64,000 nt of DNA, taken from NCBI RefSeq assembly GCF_017356035.1, contig NZ_JAFIQX010000015.1, forward strand, positions 92,353-156,352, written 5' to 3'. Positions 53,057 through 61,000 of this stretch are shown here, piece by piece. Positions within the stretch are counted from its first letter, which is position 1, and each line of letters begins with the position of its first letter. The notes beneath the pieces are model-generated. The model saw only the letters and a program-made list of their open reading frames with translations. It was not told the DNA's origin and ran no database searches. This DNA is from Longitalea luteola. Lineage in GTDB: Bacteria; Bacteroidota; Bacteroidia; Chitinophagales; Chitinophagaceae. The translations under genes and the position numbers were made by a program.

Positions 53057-55171
53057 ATGCAAGTAGAGCAGTTTCATTATGACAATAAGATCGTAAAACA
53101 GTTCGCATTCGCCACGGCCCTGTGGGGTATCGTGGGAATGATAGCTGGTTTATGGGTGGCTATACAATTTTATGCGCCCGGTGCCGCGCTGAATTTTGCC
53201 CCCACTACCTTTGGCCGCTTACGGCCGGTGCATACCAATGCGGTGATCTTTGCCTTTGTGGGCAACTGTATTTTCACCGGTGTTTATTATTCGTTGCAGC
53301 GGTTATGTAAGGCCAGGATGTTCAGCGACAAACTAAGCAGGCTTCATTTCTGGGGCTGGCAAGGTATTATCATTGCCGGTGCACTCACCCTGTTACTGGG
53401 TTATACCACCGGTAAAGAATATGCTGAGCTGGAATGGCCCATTGATATTGCCATTACCCTCATTTGGGTAGTGTTTGGCATTAATATGTTCGGCACCATC
53501 ATCAAAAGAAGGGAGCGCCATCTGTATGTGGCCATCTGGTTCTACATAGCCACCTGGGTGACCGTAGCGCTGCTGCATATTGTAAACTCATTTGAAATAC
53601 CCGTAAGCTTCCTTAAAAGTTACAGCTGGTATGCCGGCGTTCAGGATGCCCTGGTGCAATGGTGGTATGGACATAATGCGGTTGCATTTTTCCTTACCAC
53701 ACCGATCCTGGGCCTGATGTATTATTTTCTGCCGAAAGCGGCCAACCGCCCGGTATATTCGTACAGGCTTTCTATTATCCACTTCTGGGCATTGATCTTT
53801 ATTTATATCTGGGCTGGTCCGCACCACCTGTTGTACACGGCGCTGCCCGATTGGGCACAATCGCTCGGCACTGTTTTCTCTATCATGCTGCTGGCCCCCA
53901 GCTGGGGCGGTATGTTGAACGGCCTGTTCACCCTGCGCGGCGCCTGGGATAAAGTACGCGAAGAACCCGTACTGAAATTTTTTGTAGTGGCTGTTACCTG
54001 TTATGGCATGGCCACTTTTGAGGGCCCCATGATGTCATTGAAAAATGTAAACGCCATTTCCCACTTCACCGACTGGACGATCGCTCACGTGCATATTGGT
54101 GGTTTAGGCTGGAACGGGTTTATGGCCTTTGGTATGCTGTACTGGCTCATTCCACGCATGTGGGGCACTCCGCTGTATTCAAAAAAGCTCGCCACCAACC
54201 ACTTCTGGCTGGGCACCATCGGTATTGTGATATATGCAGTACCGTTATACTGGGCCGGATTTACACAGGCGCAAATGTGGAAAACATTCACCGAGGAAGG
54301 CCAGCTGAAATTCCAGTTCCTTGAAACGGTTACCCATATTATCCCCATGTATGTTACCCGTAGTGTTGGCGGCGCCTTATACCTGCTGGGGGCATTTATT
54401 ATGGTGTACAACCTGTATAAAACGGTGGCGAAAGGTAAGTTCATTGCCAATGAAGCAGCAGAAGCGGCGCCGTTGGAAACACATCACAGCACCGGCCGCG
54501 AGCACTGGCACCGGTGGATCGAGAAAAAACCAATGACCTTGCTGGTCTTCAGTTTGATCGTTGTAGCGATCGGTGGCGCTATTGAAATGATACCCACTTT
54601 CCTGGTGAAAAGCAATGTTCCTACCATAACCAGCGTACAACCGTATACCCCGCTTGAACTGCATGGCCGCGATATTTATGTGCGTGAAGGCTGTTATACC
54701 TGCCACTCGCAAATGATCCGCCCCTTCCGCGATGAAGTGGCCCGTTATGGCGAATATTCCAAAGCCGGTGAGTTTGTATATGACCACCCATTTCAGTGGG
54801 GCTCCAAAAGAACAGGGCCCGATCTGGCGCGCGAAGGAGGCAAATATCCCGACAGCTGGCATTACAACCATATGATGGACCCACGCATTATGTCGCCCGG
54901 ATCGATCATGCCTTCATACGGCTGGCTGCTGGATAATAAAATTGATACCGCTTCAACCCCTGCCAGGATCAGGGCCATGCAAAAACTGGGTGTGCCCTAC
55001 CCCGCAGGTTACGACCAGGTAGCTAATAAAAACCTGCTTATACAGGCCAATAGCATTCGCCTGAACCTTAAAATGGATAAAATTGAAACGCCCAAAGATG
55101 CAGAGATCGTAGCGCTGATCGCTTATCTGCAGCGGCTGGGAAAAGACATAAAAGGAACCGCTAAAAATTAA
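53057..55171 (+). CDS. ccoN: cbb3-type cytochrome c oxidase, CcoN-CcoO fusion
   Basis: This protein of 704 residues has 12 or more membrane helices in the first 480 residues, with His-rich metal sites (GRLRPVHTNAVIFAFVGN, QWWYGHNAVAFFLTTPI, WAGPHHLLYTALPDWAQ, HVHIGGLGWNGFMAFG). The C-terminal part is a CcoO-like monohaem domain with CYTCHS at residues 546-551 (Cys546, Cys549, His550). The subunit I/II fusion is common in Bacteroidetes cbb3 oxidases. It reduces oxygen to water with high affinity. It is followed by small ccoQ-like and ccoP genes. Confidence 0.96.
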   Translation: MQVEQFHYDNKIVKQFAFATALWGIVGMIAGLWVAIQFYAPGAALNFAPTTFGRLRPVHTNAVIFAFVGNCIFTGVYYSLQRLCKARMFSDKLSRLHFWGWQGIIIAGALTLLLGYTTGKEYAELEWPIDIAITLIWVVFGINMFGTIIKRRERHLYVAIWFYIATWVTVALLHIVNSFEIPVSFLKSYSWYAGVQDALVQWWYGHNAVAFFLTTPILGLMYYFLPKAANRPVYSYRLSIIHFWALIFIYIWAGPHHLLYTALPDWAQSLGTVFSIMLLAPSWGGMLNGLFTLRGAWDKVREEPVLKFFVVAVTCYGMATFEGPMMSLKNVNAISHFTDWTIAHVHIGGLGWNGFMAFGMLYWLIPRMWGTPLYSKKLATNHFWLGTIGIVIYAVPLYWAGFTQAQMWKTFTEEGQLKFQFLETVTHIIPMYVTRSVGGALYLLGAFIMVYNLYKTVAKGKFIANEAAEAAPLETHHSTGREHWHRWIEKKPMTLLVFSLIVVAIGGAIEMIPTFLVKSNVPTITSVQPYTPLELHGRDIYVREGCYTCHSQMIRPFRDEVARYGEYSKAGEFVYDHPFQWGSKRTGPDLAREGGKYPDSWHYNHMMDPRIMSPGSIMPSYGWLLDNKIDTASTPARIRAMQKLGVPYPAGYDQVANKNLLIQANSIRLNLKMDKIETPKDAEIVALIAYLQRLGKDIKGTAKN

Positions 55172-55176
55172 ACACC

Positions 55177-55335
55177 ATGAAGTTCATTCATTACCTGGAA
55201 AAGATCACCGGTGTAAGCATTTACCCACTGATATCGTTTACCTTATTTGGCCTGTTCTTCCTCGTTATGCTGGTCTGGGTGATCAAAGCCGATAAGAAAC
55301 TGATCTATGACATCAGCCGTATTCCTTTAGACTAA
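55177..55335 (+). CDS. ccoQ: CcoQ-like small membrane subunit
   Basis: This protein of 52 residues has start ATG 5 bases after the ccoNO stop. It has one central membrane helix (YPLISFTLFGLFFLVMLVWV) and a positively charged cytoplasmic part (IKADKKLIYDISRIPLD). Its size and place between ccoO and ccoP match CcoQ. Sequence identity with CcoQ is low, as is usual in this phylum, so the name rests on place and topology. Confidence 0.7.
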   Translation: MKFIHYLEKITGVSIYPLISFTLFGLFFLVMLVWVIKADKKLIYDISRIPLD

Positions 55336-55357
55336 ACAAAGCCTAAATACTCTGTAT

Positions 55358-56464
55358 ATGCCCGAATCAACTATATATGATCCCTTCGTTGTTACCATGA
55401 TCATTATTATGCTTATACTTTTGTTGATCATTGGCTTACTGGCCCATGTGGTAACAGGTGCTGCCGGTTATTATTACCAGCAGCAAAAAGAAAGCGCCCA
55501 ACAAAAAGAAAAAGCGCAAGAAAAGAACGGCAACGCCACTGCCATCACAACTACCATTATTTTACTGTTGTTTGCTGCGCCGCTCTTTGCGCAGGACAGC
55601 CAGACAGCAGGCGCCATAACACAAACAGGTAATGCCTATGGCGGCTTATCGGCCACTGCCTTTTATTGTATGGCCGGCGTTATTGCCATTGAGCTGCTGG
55701 TTGTATTTATGCTGTTGCATTATCTGCGGGTCTTCCTTTCCAAAGAAAGATCACCGGAAGCGGCAGCGGCCAAAGCGGCTGTTGCACAAAAACGGCGGGT
55801 AAACATCTGGAATAAAATGAACAAATTCCGCCCCGTTGAGCAGGAAGCCGAGATCACCATGGTGCATGAATACGACGGCATCCGCGAACTGGATAACCGC
55901 CTGCCGCCATGGTGGCTGTACGGGTTTTATGTGTCCATCTTCTTTGCAGTCATTTACCTGTGGCGTTACCACGTTTCGCATACTGCTCCTTTAAGCGGAC
56001 AGGAACTGGAAATAGCGATGGCCGAGGCCGAACAACAAAAAGCCGAGTACCTGAAAAAGTCAGCCAATAATGTAGATGAAAATACTGTTCAGCTGCTGAC
56101 AGCGGCCAATGAAATTTCGAGTGGAGAAAAATTATTCATCCAGAACTGTGCTGCCTGCCACGGAAAAGCAGGCGAAGGGATCGTTGGTCCTAACTTGACC
56201 GATGATTACTGGTTACATGGCGGCAGTTTATCTGCTATTTTCAAAAGCATAAAATACGGCTGGCCCGAAAAAGGCATGCGCAGCTGGAAAGACGATCTGT
56301 CGCCTGTGCAAATCGCCCAGGTTACCAGCTATATCAAATCGATACATGGCACCAATCCGCCCAATGCCAAAGCACAACAGGGTGAATTGTATAAAGAAGA
56401 AGCTGCCAACGACGCTAAAACTGATTCTCTTGCCAATAAAGTAGCATTGTCCACTCCAAAATAG
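55358..56464 (+). CDS. ccoP: CcoP-like cytochrome c subunit, single haem motif
   Basis: This protein of 368 residues has an N-terminal helix (MIIIMLILLLIIGLLAHVV), a second hydrophobic pair around residues 68 and 95-125, and a third segment (WWLYGFYVSIFFAVIYLW) before a cytochrome c domain. Only one C-x-x-C-H motif is seen, NCAACHGKAG (Cys264), while classical CcoP has two. The Met ligand probably is in GWPEKGMRSWK. It transfers electrons to the catalytic subunit. It follows the ccoQ-like gene by 22 bases and ccoG begins 8 bases after it. Confidence 0.94.
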   Translation: MPESTIYDPFVVTMIIIMLILLLIIGLLAHVVTGAAGYYYQQQKESAQQKEKAQEKNGNATAITTTIILLLFAAPLFAQDSQTAGAITQTGNAYGGLSATAFYCMAGVIAIELLVVFMLLHYLRVFLSKERSPEAAAAKAAVAQKRRVNIWNKMNKFRPVEQEAEITMVHEYDGIRELDNRLPPWWLYGFYVSIFFAVIYLWRYHVSHTAPLSGQELEIAMAEAEQQKAEYLKKSANNVDENTVQLLTAANEISSGEKLFIQNCAACHGKAGEGIVGPNLTDDYWLHGGSLSAIFKSIKYGWPEKGMRSWKDDLSPVQIAQVTSYIKSIHGTNPPNAKAQQGELYKEEAANDAKTDSLANKVALSTPK

Positions 56465-56472
56465 ATCACTCA

Positions 56473-57900
56473 TTGGAACCTGAAATACATAGCGCCCCGG
56501 TTTCAACTGACAAGGCATCGACGTTCCGCGACCGCATCGCTACCGTCGATGCTTCAGGGAAACGCAAATGGATCTTTGCGCAGCAACCAAAGGGGAAATG
56601 GTATTCGGCCCGCACCTATATAAGCTGGTTCTTTTTTACCCTGTTCTTTTCATTGCCGTTTATATATGTGCATGGCCGGCCCTTATTTTTATTTGATGTA
56701 ACAAAGGCCCGCTTCATCCTTTTCGGGAAAGTGTTCTGGCCGCAGGATTTCTTCATTTTCGGCCTGGCCATGATCGCCTTTATTGTGTTCATTGTGCTGT
56801 TCACCGCCGCTTTTGGCCGGCTGTTCTGTGGCTGGGTTTGTCCGCAAACCATCTTCATGGAAATGTTCTTTCGCAAGATCGAATACTTCATCGAAGGCAG
56901 CGCTGCTGAACAAAGATTACTGGCCAAAGCACCCTGGACCGGCAGGAAAATATTCAAAAAAGCAGGCAAACATGCGCTGTTCTTCCTGTTTTCCTTTATC
57001 ATTGCCAATACTTTCCTTGCATACATCATCGGCGTTAAAGCACTGGGCAAAATAATAACCGAACCGGTAACTGAACATATCGGCGGGTTGTTTTCGATCC
57101 TGATCTTTTCGGGGATCTTTTATGCGGTATATGCTTTCTTCCGAGAACAGGCGTGTACGGTCGTTTGTCCATACGGCCGCCTGCAGGGTGTGCTGCTCGA
57201 TCGAAATTCCATGATCGTAGCCTATGATCATAAACGCGGTGAGCCGCGGAGTAAGTTCACTAAAAAAGAGCTGCAGCACAAAGGCGATTGTATCGATTGC
57301 ATGCAGTGTGTAAAGGTTTGTCCAACCGGCATTGACATTCGCAATGGCACACAGATGGAATGCGTTGGCTGCACCGCCTGTATCGACGCCTGTGATGCTG
57401 TTATGGAAAAGATCAATAAACCACTGGGCTTGATCCGCTATGCATCTGAGAACGGGATCGAGAGCCGGGAACCATTGAAGTACACCGGCCGAATGAAATT
57501 GTACAGCGGGCTGCTGGCTATCCTGCTTATTATTCTGTGCTTCCTGTTATATACCAGGAAAGACGTAGATGCTACCATTATACGCACGCCGGGCATGTTG
57601 TATCAGCAACGGGGAACCGACAGTATCTCGAACCTGTATAATATTAAAGTGGCTAATAAGACCATTGAAAAGGTCCCGTTGCAATTGAAGCTGGAAGGCA
57701 TACCCGGCAGGATCGAGATCATCGGAGAACAGCCTGCCATCACTGTAAAAGAAGAAGGCCAGGGCGCCGGCACCTTCTTCGTAGTATTACCGGCGAATAG
57801 TATCCATTCGAGAAAATTACCAATCAATATCGGATTATACAACGGCGATGAACGGATTGATGAGATCAGGACCAATTTCCTGGGACCGGTTGCTGATTGA
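56473..57900 (+). CDS. ccoG: CcoG (FixG-like) iron-sulfur protein
   Basis: This protein of 475 residues probably starts at TTG (56473); no ATG is near. It has several membrane helices and two 4Fe-4S sites: LFCGWVCPQTIFMEMFF and CTVVCPYGRLQ form the NapH-like part, and CIDCMQCVKVCPTGIDIRN with MECVGCTACIDACD the ferredoxin part. A C-terminal Ig-like domain (KVANKTIEKVPLQLKLEGIP) is the FixG extension. CcoG aids copper reduction during assembly of cbb3 oxidase. It lies between ccoP and ccoH. Confidence 0.95.
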   Translation: MEPEIHSAPVSTDKASTFRDRIATVDASGKRKWIFAQQPKGKWYSARTYISWFFFTLFFSLPFIYVHGRPLFLFDVTKARFILFGKVFWPQDFFIFGLAMIAFIVFIVLFTAAFGRLFCGWVCPQTIFMEMFFRKIEYFIEGSAAEQRLLAKAPWTGRKIFKKAGKHALFFLFSFIIANTFLAYIIGVKALGKIITEPVTEHIGGLFSILIFSGIFYAVYAFFREQACTVVCPYGRLQGVLLDRNSMIVAYDHKRGEPRSKFTKKELQHKGDCIDCMQCVKVCPTGIDIRNGTQMECVGCTACIDACDAVMEKINKPLGLIRYASENGIESREPLKYTGRMKLYSGLLAILLIILCFLLYTRKDVDATIIRTPGMLYQQRGTDSISNLYNIKVANKTIEKVPLQLKLEGIPGRIEIIGEQPAITVKEEGQGAGTFFVVLPANSIHSRKLPINIGLYNGDERIDEIRTNFLGPVAD

Positions 57901-57910
57901 TAGTAGACCA

Positions 57911-57930
57911 CCATTCACCATTCACATTAA
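57911..57930. repeat. Short 7-bp repeat upstream of ccoH
   Basis: CCATTCA occurs twice head to tail (57911-57924) then CATTAAA, in the 40-base gap before ccoH. Only two clean units, so this is the weakest of the 7-bp arrays in the window. Confidence 0.4.
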
Positions 57931-57940
57931 ATAACAAACT

Positions 57941-58384
57941 ATGACCTTCAACTGGGGACATAAACTAACACTCGGATTTCTGGCTTTCGCCGGTATGATC
58001 GTTTATATGGTCATTCAAAGTATGCAAACGCATTACGACCTGGTATCGAAAGAATATTACAAGGATGAATTGCAGTACCAGCAGGTGATCGACGGCGCGT
58101 ACCGGGCCAATCAACTGAGCACCCGTACTAGTATAACCCGTACAAACGACCAGCTGATTATTCAATTGCCCGGCGAAATGCAGCAACAGGCGGTAACAGG
58201 CAGTATATTATTTTACTGTGCCGACGATTCAAAGAAGGATAAAATAATAGCCTTGCAGGTTAATGAGCAGGCCATACAGGTAATAAACAGCCGGTCTTTC
58301 ATTCCCGGGCGTTATACAGCCAGGGTAAAGTGGCAGGCCAATGGTACATCGTATTACACAGAGGTACCGGTAACCATTCAATAA
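57941..58384 (+). CDS. ccoH: CcoH (FixH) family protein
   Basis: This protein of 147 residues has an N-terminal membrane helix (GHKLTLGFLAFAGMIVYMV) followed by the family pattern SMQTHYDLVSKEYYKDELQYQQ, where Y-Y-x-x-E/D-L-x-Y-Q is typical of FixH. The C-terminal part is periplasmic and beta-rich, ending YTEVPVTIQ. CcoH interacts with CcoN during assembly. It begins 40 bases after ccoG. Confidence 0.92.
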   Translation: MTFNWGHKLTLGFLAFAGMIVYMVIQSMQTHYDLVSKEYYKDELQYQQVIDGAYRANQLSTRTSITRTNDQLIIQLPGEMQQQAVTGSILFYCADDSKKDKIIALQVNEQAIQVINSRSFIPGRYTARVKWQANGTSYYTEVPVTIQ

Positions 58385-58404
58385 CCAGGTAATATCAATA
58401 TTCT

Positions 58405-59109
58405 ATGTGGCAGGCAGCAATGGCAGGTTTGTTACTCGGGCTGGTAAGCAGTTTCCATTGTGTGGGCATGTGTGGTCCCCTGGCCCTGGCATTACCCGTG
58501 CATCGATTGCAGCGAACACAACAGGTAATAGCGGTGATCTTGTATAACACTGGCCGGGTGATCACTTATGCAGCCCTGGGTGCTCTATTTGGCTGGCTGG
58601 GCCGGCGCATTTATATTGCCGGCTTTCAGCAATGGTTCTCTATTGCCATGGGCGTTATCATATTATTGCTTGCTTTCTTTTATTATTACCAGCAAAGGCC
58701 ATTCAGCCCCGGCTGGCTGCGAAACTTTCATAGCAGTATACAAAACGGTATGGGCCGGTTATTGCTATCACCACGTTTACCGCATTATCTACTGCTGGGT
58801 ATGGCCAACGGCTTACTGCCTTGCGGAATGGTATACCTGGCCATTGCCGGTACATTGAGCACAGGCAGTATGGGCGAAAGCGTGTTGTTCATGACATTCT
58901 TTGGAGCAGGCACTTTACCCGCGATGCTGATCCTGTCTTTCCTGGGTTTTCGAATAAAGCTATCGCTGCGCCAGCAGTTCAAAAAAGCAGTGCCCTTTAT
59001 AATCGCCGGAATGGCCGTATTACTTATTTTAAGAGGATTGAACCTGGGCATTCCATTTGTGAGCCCGGTAATGGCCCGATCACCACAACCGGTTATCTCC
59101 TGCCACTGA
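58405..59109 (+). CDS. TauE/SafE-like sulfite exporter family protein in the cco locus
   Basis: This protein of 234 residues has six or seven predicted helices. The N-terminus has SSFHCVGMCGPLALALPV with the C-x-x-x-C motif of the TauE-like proteins found in cco clusters (also close to DsbD). Further conserved features are LYNTGRVITYAALGALFGW and GMANGLLPCGMVYLAIA with a second Pro-Cys. The family in this setting is thought to aid copper or thiol handling in oxidase assembly. It is the last gene of the cco operon, 20 bases after ccoH. Confidence 0.92.
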   Translation: MWQAAMAGLLLGLVSSFHCVGMCGPLALALPVHRLQRTQQVIAVILYNTGRVITYAALGALFGWLGRRIYIAGFQQWFSIAMGVIILLLAFFYYYQQRPFSPGWLRNFHSSIQNGMGRLLLSPRLPHYLLLGMANGLLPCGMVYLAIAGTLSTGSMGESVLFMTFFGAGTLPAMLILSFLGFRIKLSLRQQFKKAVPFIIAGMAVLLILRGLNLGIPFVSPVMARSPQPVISCH

Positions 59110-59117
59110 GCTATCTC

Positions 59118-59351
59118 TTACAATTCCTTCTTATCAACGTCCTGATAGCCCCATTCTTCGTTATCGTTTAAGTCAGCCCCCGAATACTTTCCGTATTTCA
59201 TTATAGTAATAGCCATCCAGATCACTAAAAATGGCGAAAAGAAAAACATAACAGCCGTTATGTTTTTCGATGCGCCTAATTGGAATAAGAGAGTATATAG
59301 TAGCAGATAGATGGTAACAACACTGGTTGCAAAAACCGGACTTTTCAACAT
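59118..59351 (-). CDS. Hypothetical two-helix membrane protein
   Basis: Starting at 59351 (MLKSPVFATSVVTIYLLLYT) the protein has 77 residues, with two hydrophobic segments (VVTIYLLLYTLLFQLG and FFFSPFLVIWMAITIM) and a polar tail (ADLNDNEEWGYQDVDKKEL). I do not recognise a family. It is downstream of hemN on the same strand, 44 bases away, so it may be co-transcribed with it. Confidence 0.6.
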   Translation of the reverse strand: MLKSPVFATSVVTIYLLLYTLLFQLGASKNITAVMFFFSPFLVIWMAITIMKYGKYSGADLNDNEEWGYQDVDKKEL

Positions 59352-59395
59352 AACCAACAGATTATGTTATTAAGTTACGAAAAATACAAAACCTG

Positions 59396-60766
59396 TTAAA
59401 TCGCCTTGCTGAATAATTGCTGCCGGCTGTTAACCTCGTGTAAGTAGAGATCAAAAGCACTGCAAACATTCCTGATAAAATAATGACCCTGTACAGTAAG
59501 TTTTACGGACAGGTGGTTCCATTCTATCAATCCGTCATTTTCCAGTGCAGTCAGTTTTGGGAAGACGAGTGCTTCCAGCACAGGCAGGTCGGCGTTGTTG
59601 AACCAGGTCTCGCCTTTGCAGCTGATATCGAGGATATATTTTCTGAAAGAAATATCCTGTTCACTTAAAAAGTATCCTTTGTGAACAGCCAGCCGGCCTG
59701 CATTCACATATTCATAATATTCGTGCAGGGTTTTTGTGTTCTGGGCAAAGGCATTACCCGTGTCGCTGATAGACGATACGCCCAGGCCCAGCAGCAGCCC
59801 TGTATTTTGCGTGGTATAGCCCATGAAATTCCGGTGCAGGCGGCCGGCTTTCCAGGCTATATACAGATCATCGGAAGGAAGTGCAAAATGATCCATGCCA
59901 ATGTCGGCATACCCGTTTTTGATCAGCAATTCTTTTCCTTTTATATACAGCTGGAGTTTTGTTTCCGCATCAGGCAGATGCGATTCATCGAACAGCCGCT
60001 GGGCCTTGCTTGTCCAGGGAACATGGGCATAACTGTAAAATGCAATGCGGTCGGGTTGTAGCTCCAGGACTTTGTTGATGGTCCTTTCAATGCTTTCAGC
60101 GGTTTGTAACGGCAGACCATAGATCAGGTCAAAATTCACTGACCGGAATCCGGCAGTTCTCGCATTGTCGGTAGCCGCCTTCAGGTTCTCAAAAGGCTGG
60201 ATCCTGTTAATGATCTGTTGTACGGCAGGATCAAGGTCCTGCACGCCATAACTGATGCGCCTGAAACCAGTGGAGTGCAACATTTTCAGATGCTGCGTAG
60301 TCGTATTATTAGGGTGTCCTTCTACACTAAGATCATGGCGGGCATGGATAAGGGTATTTTTCAACAGAAATTTCATCAACCGCTCCAGGCTGCCCGGTGA
60401 AAAGAAGGTCGGTGTGCCCCCGCCCAAATGAACTTCCCGGATGAGCGGTGTTTGTTTCATTAATTTCCGATACAGCATCCATTCCTTTTCCAATGCCTCC
60501 AAATAAGCGCCTTCCACACTATGATTCGTGGTGATCTTTTTATTACACCCACAGTAAGTACACAGCGATTCACAGAACGGGAGGTGAATGTACAGGGAGA
60601 TCCCGTTGATATGATTCAACTCATTGAACCGGGTTGTAAAATTGGTTGTCCATTCATCAGCGTTCAGCCGCTCTTTCCAGAACGGAACCGTTGGATAGCT
60701 CGTGTACCTTGGTACCGGCTGATTATATTTCTTGACTAATAAAGAATTGACAGTTTCCCTTTCCAT
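59396..60766 (-). CDS. hemN: Oxygen-independent coproporphyrinogen III oxidase
   Basis: This protein of 456 residues is a radical SAM enzyme: the motif LPFCESLCTYCGC (C-x3-C-x2-C) is at about residue 62-74. Other HemN marks are REVHLGGGTPTFFS, SVEGHPNNTT, GVQDLDP, RSVNFDLIYGLPLQ and GMDHFALPSDDL. It makes protoporphyrinogen IX in the absence of oxygen, needed for the haems of cbb3 oxidase. A Crp/Fnr-type dyad lies 35 bases upstream. Its neighbour on the plus strand is the FtsX-type permease, 235 bases away, with no other feature I can name in the gap. Confidence 0.96.
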   Translation of the reverse strand: MERETVNSLLVKKYNQPVPRYTSYPTVPFWKERLNADEWTTNFTTRFNELNHINGISLYIHLPFCESLCTYCGCNKKITTNHSVEGAYLEALEKEWMLYRKLMKQTPLIREVHLGGGTPTFFSPGSLERLMKFLLKNTLIHARHDLSVEGHPNNTTTQHLKMLHSTGFRRISYGVQDLDPAVQQIINRIQPFENLKAATDNARTAGFRSVNFDLIYGLPLQTAESIERTINKVLELQPDRIAFYSYAHVPWTSKAQRLFDESHLPDAETKLQLYIKGKELLIKNGYADIGMDHFALPSDDLYIAWKAGRLHRNFMGYTTQNTGLLLGLGVSSISDTGNAFAQNTKTLHEYYEYVNAGRLAVHKGYFLSEQDISFRKYILDISCKGETWFNNADLPVLEALVFPKLTALENDGLIEWNHLSVKLTVQGHYFIRNVCSAFDLYLHEVNSRQQLFSKAI

Positions 60767-60800
60767 ATAGCGAAACTAGCAGTTGCCGCTATTTTTACAG

Positions 60801-60814
60801 ATGACCTAAATCAT
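60801..60814. promoter_or_regulatory. Candidate Crp/Fnr-type site upstream of hemN
   Basis: ATGACCTAAATCAT is an ATGAC-N4-ATCAT dyad of the same type as the sites before ric, ccoI and ccoS. Its centre is about 41 bases upstream of the hemN ATG on the minus strand. E. coli hemN is not a precedent for this site, but Fnr-type control of hemN is well known in proteobacteria. Confidence 0.58.
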
Positions 60815-61000
60815 GCTATTAAGTGATATCGCCCTGTGTTTGCAGACAACGGGTAGCCTAACAAACCGTACAACAAGTGTTCATTTTCGAACAGCTTACA
60901 TTATCAGCCAATACATAAGATCTTACTATTTAATCGTTTATTAGTATGGCAGTTTTATTGCACCTGTAACTGGCATTACGGCAAGCCAAATACTACATCC

